DNA of 7,501 nucleotides from an uncultured Chryseolinea sp. Lineage in GTDB: Bacteria > Bacteroidota > Bacteroidia > Cytophagales > Cyclobacteriaceae. The translations under genes and the position numbers were made by a program. The notes under the pieces were generated by a model. That model saw only the letters and a list, made by a program, of their open reading frames with translations, did no database searches and was not told the DNA's origin. The DNA lies in assembly GCA_946478915.1 (NCBI GenBank), contig CAMLER010000235.1, forward strand, positions 1 through 7,501, read 5' to 3'. This document shows, one piece after another, positions 1 through 5,372 of this stretch (the first letter of the stretch is position 1; every line of letters begins with the position of its first letter).

Positions 1-33
1 TAAAAAAAGCCGTCCCAGACCTGAGACGGCTTT
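1..33 (-). terminator. Intrinsic terminator of the rplU-rpmA operon
   Basis: Read on the minus strand, the transcript leaving rpmA forms an 8-bp stem, GCCGTCTC against GGGACGGC, with one G-U pair and the 6-base loop AGGTCT. It is followed directly by seven U (plus-strand A at 2-8). Flanking A and U residues can lengthen the stem by three pairs. The structure begins about 20 bases after the rpmA stop codon, the normal position for a Rho-independent terminator closing this operon. Confidence 0.93.
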
Positions 34-51
34 CCTAAATACTGTATTGGA

Positions 52-315
52 TTATGCTTCCGCTACTGGTTCAACAGAAACAAAAGACTTGTCTTCTCTT
101 CTCCGCTTGAACACCACAATTCCATTGGTAAGCGCAAACAGGGTATGGTCCTTACCAATACCTACGTTTTTGCCTGGATGGTGTTTGGTTCCGCGTTGAC
201 GCACGATAATATTTCCTGCAACAACTTTTTGTCCGCCGTAAACCTTAATCCCTAATCGTTTGCTTTCCGATTCGCGACCGTTCTTTACTTTACCTTCGCC
301 CTTTTTATGTGCCAT
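52..315 (-). CDS. rpmA: 50S ribosomal protein L27
   Basis: This is ribosomal protein bL27 of the large subunit. In bacteria its N-terminal tail reaches toward the peptidyl-transferase centre and helps position tRNA. The 87-residue length is typical. The protein opens with MAHKKG and carries the family signature at about residues 34-61 ([15 protein letters not shown], then NVG and DHTLFA). The start codon is ATG at 313-315. There is no N-terminal extension that would need the processing seen in Firmicutes L27. Residues 7-10 (EGKV) differ from the GSS-type stretch common in other L27 proteins, but the rest aligns well. It lies 27 bases downstream of rplU on the same strand, the near-universal rplU-rpmA pairing, and is followed by a terminator. 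No Shine-Dalgarno sequence is evident upstream, as usual in Bacteroidota. Confidence 0.98.
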   Translation of the reverse strand: MAHKKGEGKVKNGRESESKRLGIKVYGGQKVVAGNIIVRQRGTKHHPGKNVGIGKDHTLFALTNGIVVFKRRREDKSFVSVEPVAEA

Positions 316-342
316 GCTTGAAAAATATCTTAATTCTTAAAA

Positions 343-651
343 TTATCCGATGGTTTCGATCTGTACTTTGGTGAAATGCTGACGATGACCATTTTTCACC
401 GCATAGCCTTTTCTACGTTTCTTTTTGAAAACGATTACTTTATCGCCTTTTACGTGCTCAAGGATCTTTCCTGACACGGTAACACCTGATAAAAGCGGAG
501 CTCCGATATCGACAGTGCTGCCATTGTCAACCAGAAGGACCTTATCAAAGCTGATGGCAGAACCTGCATCGCCTTCGATTCTAGGTGCATAAATGTATTG
601 GTCTTTAGAAACCTTAAACTGCTTTCCTGCGATTTCTACTATTGCGTACAT
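343..651 (-). CDS. rplU: 50S ribosomal protein L21
   Basis: This is ribosomal protein bL21, a large-subunit protein that binds 23S rRNA. The 102-residue length matches the family. It starts MYAIVEIAGKQFKV, the conserved L21 opening. The L21 signature lies at about residues 72-98 (VIVFKKKRRKGY, then GHRQHFT and the final VQI). The ATG at 649-651 is the only sensible start because the conserved region begins at residue 1. It is the first gene of the rplU-rpmA operon. A Bacteroidota-type promoter element lies about 20 bases upstream, so the untranslated leader would be only around 15 bases. No leader structure of the kind seen upstream of rplU in Firmicutes could fit in so short a leader. Confidence 0.98.
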   Translation of the reverse strand: MYAIVEIAGKQFKVSKDQYIYAPRIEGDAGSAISFDKVLLVDNGSTVDIGAPLLSGVTVSGKILEHVKGDKVIVFKKKRRKGYAVKNGHRQHFTKVQIETIG

Positions 652-670
652 ACTTTTGAAAATTGGACTG

Positions 671-702
671 CAAAGGTAAAAAAAGAATCCTTAAATCGTA
701 AA
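671..702 (-). promoter_or_regulatory. Bacteroidota-type promoter for rplU-rpmA
   Basis: On the minus strand TACCTTTG (678 down to 671) matches exactly the Bacteroidota primary-sigma -7 consensus TAnnTTTG. Twenty bases further upstream lies TTTA (702 to 699), one mismatch from the -33 consensus TTTG and at the expected distance. Transcription would start at about 664-667, giving a very short leader before the rplU ATG at 651. The motif match and position are seen in the sequence. The start site itself is inferred. Confidence 0.72.
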
Positions 703-814
703 TACGGATGAAATATCTTGTAACAAATGGTTAAATCGGTACAAAAAAAAATTTGATTTTCTTTTGGGATCTTTTTGTCTGAAAGAAACGCATAAGGAGC
801 CCGGATTAAGCCAC

Positions 815-863
815 TATTTCACAGTAACTTATCTTTCCACAAAGTATTAACAAGTTATCCACA
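815..863 (+). promoter_or_regulatory. Candidate DnaA-box cluster upstream of nrdB
   Basis: TTATCCACA at 855-863 is identical to the high-affinity DnaA box of E. coli. Two more 9-mers in the same orientation, TATTTCACA at 815-823 and CTTTCCACA at 833-841, each differ from TTWTNCACA at one position. Their spacings, 18 and 22 bases start to start, are close to two helical turns. In E. coli DnaA boxes in the nrdAB promoter region link dNTP synthesis to replication, so a similar role is plausible here. The perfect box is a direct observation. The two weaker boxes and the regulatory role are inference, and the DnaA specificity of this organism is not known from the window. Confidence 0.5.
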
Positions 864-928
864 ATCGTTGTATTTACGCTGGAATCGCAGTTTTGTTTTT
901 TAGATTCATTCCACTTCATTTGTACACT

Positions 929-959
929 TGATACGGATAGGATTTTTCATTCCGTATCA
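929..959. repeat. 9-base inverted repeat upstream of nrdB
   Basis: TGATACGGA at 929-937 and TCCGTATCA at 951-959 are perfect reverse complements separated by 13 bases. The centre-to-centre distance is 22 bases, about two helical turns, so the element could be a dimeric operator. It could also fold into a hairpin if transcribed. The core heptamer ATACGGA occurs once more at 702-708, next to the -33 region of the divergent rplU promoter. It does not resemble the NrdR box consensus (ACAC...ATAT...GTGT type). No binding protein can be named. Confidence 0.5.
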
Positions 960-989
960 CCAAACAAAATTTTATTAGTTAGAATTTCC

Positions 990-1013
990 GGGTGTCAGCC
1001 GAGGCTGGTACCC
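990..1013 (+). promoter_or_regulatory. Strong hairpin in the nrdB leader
   Basis: GGGTGTCAGC at 990-999 pairs with GCTGGTACCC at 1004-1013 to give a 10-bp stem (eight Watson-Crick and two G-U pairs) closed by the tetraloop CGAG. It ends 38 bases before the nrdB ATG. It is followed by a U-rich but interrupted stretch, CTTTAATATTTTTT, at 1014-1027. It could be a leaky terminator or attenuator, an mRNA-stabilising 5' element, or a protein-binding site. The U tract is broken by AATA near the stem, so full termination looks unlikely. The fold is read directly from the sequence. Its function is not known. Confidence 0.5.
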
Positions 1014-1051
1014 CTTTAATATTTTTTGGTTAACCTCAAACACAACTGCTA

Positions 1052-2041
1052 ATGAGCCAGGCATTACATGAAGAACCCATCCTGAAGGAAAACAAGGATC
1101 GGTTTGTCCTATTCCCCATCCGTCAACACGACATTTGGAAGTTCTATAAACAGGCTGAAGCTAGTTTTTGGACGGCTGAAGAAATAGACCTCAGTCAGGA
1201 CTTGCGCGACTGGATGAACCTGAATGACGGCGAAAGACATTTTATCACCCACGTGCTGGCCTTCTTTGCCGCAAGTGATGGAATTGTTAACGAGAATCTT
1301 GCCGAGCACTTCATCTCAGAGGTTCAGTATACGGAAGCAAAATTCTTTTACGGATTCCAGATCACCATCGAAAATATCCATTCCGAGACGTATTCATTGC
1401 TCATCGATACGTATGTGAAGGATCCGAAGGAAAAGGATAAACTTTTTCATGCTATAGAAACCATGGATTGCGTGAGGAAGAAAGCGGAGTGGGCCCTGCG
1501 GTGGATCAACCAGGGAAGTTTCCAGGAACGTCTTATCGCCTTTGCTGCGGTGGAAGGAATTTTCTTTTCCGGATCATTTTGTTCGATCTTTTGGCTAAAG
1601 AAGCGCGGACTTATGCCCGGATTGAGTTTTTCAAATGAACTAATCTCCCGCGACGAAGGATTGCACTGTGACTTTGCGTGTCACCTATACACGAGTCACG
1701 TTGTAAATAAGCTGCCTGAACAAACTGTAATCGACATCATTCAAGATGCCGTAGAAATCGAAAAAGAATTTGTAACGGATGCCCTACCGGTAAACCTTAT
1801 TGGAATGAATGCTGTTCAGATGAGACAGTATATCGAATTTGTTGCCGATCGTTTATTAAATGAACTAATCGGAAAGAAGATTTATAATGCTACCAATCCA
1901 TTTGATTTTATGGATATGATTTCATTGCGTGGAAAGACAAACTTCTTCGAGAAACGCGTAGCGGAATATCAGAAGGCCGGCGTGATGAAAAGTATGGAGA
2001 AAGAAACCACGGAGAAATTTTCACTGAACGAAGATTTTTAA
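1052..2041 (+). CDS. nrdB: Class I ribonucleotide reductase small (beta) subunit
   Basis: This is the radical-generating R2 subunit of aerobic ribonucleotide reductase, which with NrdA reduces ribonucleoside diphosphates to deoxyribonucleotides. It has 329 residues. By alignment in my head to mouse and E. coli R2, the di-iron ligands are D46, E107, H110, E168, E202 and H205. The radical tyrosine is Y114 (motif ENIHSETYS). The radical-transfer path has W29, D201 and tail residue Y306. The C-terminal FSLNEDF closely matches the eukaryotic R2 tail that docks onto R1. The radical Tyr and all ligands are present, arguing for a Tyr-radical subclass enzyme. There is no ATP-cone at its N-terminus. 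Overall similarity to animal RRM2 is striking, with long stretches such as [13 protein letters not shown] and [14 protein letters not shown]. It is the first gene of nrdB-nrdA, the reverse of the E. coli order, with a 51-base gap before nrdA. Confidence 0.98.
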   Translation: MSQALHEEPILKENKDRFVLFPIRQHDIWKFYKQAEASFWTAEEIDLSQDLRDWMNLNDGERHFITHVLAFFAASDGIVNENLAEHFISEVQYTEAKFFYGFQITIENIHSETYSLLIDTYVKDPKEKDKLFHAIETMDCVRKKAEWALRWINQGSFQERLIAFAAVEGIFFSGSFCSIFWLKKRGLMPGLSFSNELISRDEGLHCDFACHLYTSHVVNKLPEQTVIDIIQDAVEIEKEFVTDALPVNLIGMNAVQMRQYIEFVADRLLNELIGKKIYNATNPFDFMDMISLRGKTNFFEKRVAEYQKAGVMKSMEKETTEKFSLNEDF

Positions 2042-2092
2042 TTACATTCAATCACTTTTTAAACTTTTCTTACAACAACCCTCATTGATAAG

Positions 2093-4552
2093 ATGCTAGT
2101 ATTAAAACGCGACGGACGCAGAGAAAGTGTTAAGTTTGATAAAATCACCGCCCGAATTGAAAAACTCTGTTATGGATTAGATCCTAAATTCGTCAACCCT
2201 GTTGAAGTGGCCATGAAGGTGATCAATGGCCTTTATGACGGCGTGTCAACGCAAGAGCTAGACAACCTTGCCGCCGAAATAGCGGCGACCCTTACAACCA
2301 AACATCCTGATTTCGCGAAGCTTGCAGCGCGAATTGCCGTTTCCAATCTGCACAAAGTAACAAGCAAGTCGTTTTCCAATACGATGAAACGGCTTTACAC
2401 GCACGTTGATCCTAAGAATGGACAAAACGCGCCTTTGATTTCAAAGGAAACATATAAAGTTATAAAGGAACATGCAGCGGCACTCGACGAAGCTATAATT
2501 TACGATCGCGATTTCAGCTACGATTACTTCGGTTTCAAAACCTTGGAGCGCTCGTATCTGATGAAAATCGACAACAAAGTCGTAGAGCGCCCGCAGCATC
2601 TACTCATGCGTGTAGCCGTTGGGATACACGGCAGCGATATACCCGCTGCAATCGAAACTTATAATCTGTTGTCGGAAAAATGGTTTACGCATGCAACACC
2701 AACCTTGTTCAATGCCGGAACACCTAAACCGCAATTGTCTTCGTGTTTCCTATTGACCATGAAGGATGACAGCATCGATGGCATCTATGATACACTGAAA
2801 CAATGTGCGAAGATCTCCCAATCAGCAGGCGGTATCGGACTTAGCATCCACAATATTCGCGCGAAGGGTTCGTACATCAAAGGAACCGGAGGAACGTCGA
2901 ACGGTATTGTTCCCATGCTGAGAAACTTTGATATGACAGCTCGCTATGTCGATCAAGGAGGTGGCAAACGCAAAGGAAGCTTTGCTATTTACCTGGAGCC
3001 CTGGCATTCCGATATTTTTGACTTCCTCGACCTGAAAAAAAACCATGGAAAAGAAGAGCTCAGAGCACGAGATCTGTTCTTTGCACTGTGGATTTCTGAC
3101 CTGTTTATGAAACGGGTGGAAAACAATGAAATGTGGTCGCTGTTTTGCCCGAACGAAGCACCAGGCCTGGCGGAAGTATACGGTGAGGAATTTGAACGGC
3201 TCTACGAAAAATATGAGCGAGAGAATAAGTTCCGTCGCCAGGTAAAAGCTCAGGATCTGTGGTTTGAAATTCTCGAGTCGCAGATCGAGACCGGAACGCC
3301 TTATATTCTTTATAAGGATGCTGCCAACCGGAAATCGAATCAAAAGAACCTGGGCACGATCAAGTCAAGCAACCTGTGTACTGAAATCATTGAATATACT
3401 TCGCCGGATGAAGTAGCGGTTTGTAACCTCGCTTCTATTGCATTACCGAAGTTTATTGAAAACGGAAAATTCGATCATCAGAAGCTATACGAAATTACGA
3501 AGGTCGCCACCCGGAATCTGAACAAAGTAATTGATATCAATTACTATCCGGTTCCTGAGGCACGGAACTCCAACATGAGACATCGTCCGATCGGGCTCGG
3601 TGTTCAAGGACTTGCCGATGCATTTATCATGTTGCGCATGCCTTTTGACTCACCCGAAGCACGGCGGTTGAACGAGGATATATTCGAAACTATATACTTC
3701 GGTGCAATGGAAGCCTCAATGGAACTGGCAAAGGTTCAGGGACCATATGAAACCTTCAAAGGCTCGCCCGTTTCAAAGGGAATTTTCCAATTCGACATGT
3801 GGAACGTCACACCTAAGAGCGGCCGTTGGAATTGGGATCAGTTGAAAAGAGATGTAAAACAATTCGGCGTGCGCAACTCCCTGTTGCTTGCTCCTATGCC
3901 TACTGCATCTACTTCTCAAATCCTTGGAAATAACGAGTGCTTCGAGCCATACACTTCGAATATTTATACGCGAAGAACTTTATCAGGTGAATTTATTATT
4001 GCAAACAAGCACCTGATGAGGGATCTGATGAGTCTGGGATTGTGGAGCGAGACCATGCGTCAAAAATTGATAGCCGCTAACGGTTCAATTCAATCAATTC
4101 CTGAAATCCCTCAGAACATTAAAGATATCTATAGAACGGTTTGGGAAATTTCCCAGAAATCGATCATTGATATGTCGGCCGACCGCGGCGCGTACATCTG
4201 TCAATCACAAAGTCTGAACATCCATCTTACCAATCCGAATTTCGGTAAGCTGACTTCCATGCATTTTTATGCCTGGAAAAAAGGTCTGAAGACTGGTATG
4301 TATTATCTGCGCTCCACTGCGGCTGCTGATGCAATCAAATTCACGCTAGACAAATCTGCTGTGGCTCAACCGGCAGCTGTTTCTACTCCCGTTGTTGCGG
4401 AAAAGGTAGCAGATCCTGCCGTAGCTTATGCTGTTGCTGAAAACCAGCAGGCTATTCCATACGCGCAATCGGAAGAAGATTACGATCAGAAACGTGCCGA
4501 CATGAGCTGCTCACTTGACAACCCAGACGCATGCGAGGCATGTGGCAGTTAG
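2093..4552 (+). CDS. nrdA: Class I ribonucleotide reductase large (alpha) subunit
   Basis: This is the catalytic R1 subunit (819 residues), which binds substrates and allosteric effectors. An N-terminal ATP-cone (about 1-92, starting MLVLKRDGR) carries K5, R6, D57 and K88, residues linked to overall activity control in mammalian R1, so dATP inhibition is likely. The catalytic 10-stranded barrel follows. Active-site residues are C218 and C444 (redox pair), N427, C429 (thiyl radical) and E431 in NLCTE. Y737 and Y738 form the radical path in GMYYLR. All fall at the same numbers as in human RRM1. The C-terminal CEAC (C814, C817), within [16 protein letters not shown], is the swinging disulfide relay reduced by thioredoxin or glutaredoxin. 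An Ala/Val/Pro-rich, low-complexity linker at about 753-800 precedes it and accounts for the greater length than the 792-residue human protein. No intein or intron interrupts it. The start is ATG at 2093, with no evident Shine-Dalgarno sequence, and the ATP-cone begins at once. Confidence 0.98.
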   Translation: MLVLKRDGRRESVKFDKITARIEKLCYGLDPKFVNPVEVAMKVINGLYDGVSTQELDNLAAEIAATLTTKHPDFAKLAARIAVSNLHKVTSKSFSNTMKRLYTHVDPKNGQNAPLISKETYKVIKEHAAALDEAIIYDRDFSYDYFGFKTLERSYLMKIDNKVVERPQHLLMRVAVGIHGSDIPAAIETYNLLSEKWFTHATPTLFNAGTPKPQLSSCFLLTMKDDSIDGIYDTLKQCAKISQSAGGIGLSIHNIRAKGSYIKGTGGTSNGIVPMLRNFDMTARYVDQGGGKRKGSFAIYLEPWHSDIFDFLDLKKNHGKEELRARDLFFALWISDLFMKRVENNEMWSLFCPNEAPGLAEVYGEEFERLYEKYERENKFRRQVKAQDLWFEILESQIETGTPYILYKDAANRKSNQKNLGTIKSSNLCTEIIEYTSPDEVAVCNLASIALPKFIENGKFDHQKLYEITKVATRNLNKVIDINYYPVPEARNSNMRHRPIGLGVQGLADAFIMLRMPFDSPEARRLNEDIFETIYFGAMEASMELAKVQGPYETFKGSPVSKGIFQFDMWNVTPKSGRWNWDQLKRDVKQFGVRNSLLLAPMPTASTSQILGNNECFEPYTSNIYTRRTLSGEFIIANKHLMRDLMSLGLWSETMRQKLIAANGSIQSIPEIPQNIKDIYRTVWEISQKSIIDMSADRGAYICQSQSLNIHLTNPNFGKLTSMHFYAWKKGLKTGMYYLRSTAAADAIKFTLDKSAVAQPAAVSTPVVAEKVADPAVAYAVAENQQAIPYAQSEEDYDQKRADMSCSLDNPDACEACGS

Positions 4553-4574
4553 TCAAATTCAAATCTAAAATCGA

Positions 4575-4606
4575 AGAGGCTGTCCTTAAAATGGACAGCC
4601 TTTTTT
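4575..4606 (+). terminator. Intrinsic terminator of the nrdB-nrdA operon
   Basis: A perfect 8-bp stem, GGCTGTCC at 4578-4585 with GGACAGCC at 4593-4600, encloses the 7-base loop TTAAAAT and is followed by six T (4601-4606). Upstream A and G residues can pair with the T tract to lengthen the stem. It lies 25 bases after the nrdA stop codon and before the next gene, so nrdA is the last gene of its operon and the secreted-protein gene downstream is probably transcribed separately. Confidence 0.94.
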
Positions 4607-4683
4607 ATTATAATAACCCGGAATCTATCCCCAAATTCATTTGTTGAAAGACTTTTACTTAATTGCATAAAACCGTTATTTGT

Positions 4684-5364
4684 ATGCATGTAAGAAAGAT
4701 TGTTCTCATTGCGTTCACGCTTCTTATTCCGTCGTTCACCTTTGGTCAAGCCATGACCGGAATGGATTTAAGAGATCATATGCTGATCAAGCAGGCAAAG
4801 GATATCGACCGGAGTGTAAAAGATTATGAAGGCTCTCCCTTTTTGAACGAGGAATTCGTCATCGGGCAGGTTTTCAGCACGGGTAAAAAGTACACTGCCG
4901 TTCCACTTCGTTACAATATTTTCAACGATCAAATGGAATTCAGGCAAAACGATCTGACCTATGCGCTTTATCCAGGTGAGCGCATCCAAAAAGTAATAAT
5001 CGGTGATGAAACATATGTCGTTGAGAAGTACGAAATAAGGGACAAAATGGACTATGGATACCTGACAAGGCTTGACAGCGGAAAACTGACAGTGCTGGCA
5101 AAAAAGGTTGTGCGATTCACGGACAAGCAAGAGGCAAAAGCATTGGAGTCTTCAAATACGCCGGCAAAATTTACGCGCGCTGCAGACATTTACTATTATA
5201 AAATTGGAAGCGGAGAAATCACCAAAGCCGGTTCATTGAAAACTTTGATATCAAGTTTGCCCGACAACCAGGCTCAACTGGAGTCATATGCAAAAAAAGA
5301 AAAACTCAACACCCGAAATGCAGAGGATCTGAAGAAGCTAGCCGCCTATTACAACGGACTTTGA
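4684..5364 (+). CDS. Secreted protein of unknown function
   Basis: I do not recognise a characterised family. From the ATG at 4684 the protein has 226 residues and starts with a clear signal peptide: a basic n-region (MHVRK), a hydrophobic core (about 6-20), and a likely cleavage near FGQA at 20-23. There is no lipobox cysteine, so periplasmic or outer-membrane-associated export is more likely than a lipoprotein. Translation could be extended to a TTG at 4663, but that would put seven residues (LHKTVIC) before the signal peptide, so ATG is preferred. The mature part looks beta-rich at about 52-146 (for example VFSTGKKYTAVPLRYNIF), as in many uncharacterised secreted Bacteroidota proteins, and helical at the C-terminus (about 185-224). 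It has no transmembrane segment after the signal and no catalytic motif I can name. It is preceded by the nrdA terminator. Its stop is one base from that of the convergent receptor gene. Confidence 0.85.
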   Translation: MHVRKIVLIAFTLLIPSFTFGQAMTGMDLRDHMLIKQAKDIDRSVKDYEGSPFLNEEFVIGQVFSTGKKYTAVPLRYNIFNDQMEFRQNDLTYALYPGERIQKVIIGDETYVVEKYEIRDKMDYGYLTRLDSGKLTVLAKKVVRFTDKQEAKALESSNTPAKFTRAADIYYYKIGSGEITKAGSLKTLISSLPDNQAQLESYAKKEKLNTRNAEDLKKLAAYYNGL

Positions 5365-5372
5365 TCTAGTCC
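5356..5372. repeat. Short palindrome spanning two convergent stop codons
   Basis: GGACT at 5356-5360 and AGTCC at 5368-5372 are inverted copies around a 7-base centre. They enclose the TGA of the plus-strand gene (5362-5364) and the TAG of the minus-strand gene (5366-5368). A 5-bp stem with no T run on either side is a poor intrinsic terminator. I see no other terminator between these genes, so transcripts may run into each other. Chance is a fair explanation. Confidence 0.25.

Larger units (their letters stand above)
652..1051. other. Divergent rplU / nrdB intergenic regulatory region
   Basis: These 400 bases separate the minus-strand rplU operon from the plus-strand nrdB-nrdA operon. No open reading frame with recognisable coding character is present. 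From left to right it holds the rplU promoter (671-702), an A/T-rich stretch with a run of nine A and several T tracts (about 711-780), three DnaA-box-like 9-mers in one orientation (815-863), a 9-base inverted repeat (929-959) and a strong hairpin (990-1013). I could not find a convincing TTTG-N19-21-TAnnTTTG promoter for nrdB. The nearest -7-like sequence is TACACTTG at 923-930, with one mismatch and no good -33 partner, so the nrdB transcription start is unknown. Confidence 0.8.

Noticed and set aside
711..863. Possible chromosomal replication origin (A/T-rich stretch next to DnaA-like boxes)
   Set aside because: Only one perfect box and two weak ones are present, no replication genes flank it, and GC skew cannot be judged in 7.5 kb. 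Regulation of nrdB is the simpler reading.
901..1051. NrdR box or cobalamin riboswitch in the nrdB leader
   Set aside because: No pair of ACAC-ATAT-GTGT type NrdR boxes is present, and I could not find the conserved B12-box segment of the cobalamin riboswitch. The hairpin at 990-1013 alone is not enough.
2822..3343. Open frame of 173 codons on the minus strand inside nrdA
   Set aside because: It lies wholly antisense to the conserved catalytic barrel of NrdA, its translation resembles nothing I know, and it has no upstream signals. It is a shadow of the real gene.
2093..4552. Intein or group I/II intron insertion in nrdA
   Set aside because: Ribonucleotide reductase genes are common hosts for such elements, but the motifs around C218, NLCTE and GMYYLR run on without interruption and the length fits an intact protein.
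4640..4683. Bacteroidota promoter for the secreted-protein gene
   Set aside because: A TTTG occurs at 4640-4643, but no TAnnTTTG follows at the right spacing. TTATTTG before the ATG lacks the two spacer bases. Too weak to annotate.
4768..5130. Open frame of 120 codons on the minus strand inside the secreted-protein gene
   Set aside because: The plus-strand frame has a signal peptide and an ordered protein-like composition, whereas the minus-strand translation is rich in Cys, His and Phe with no domain, as expected of antisense reading.
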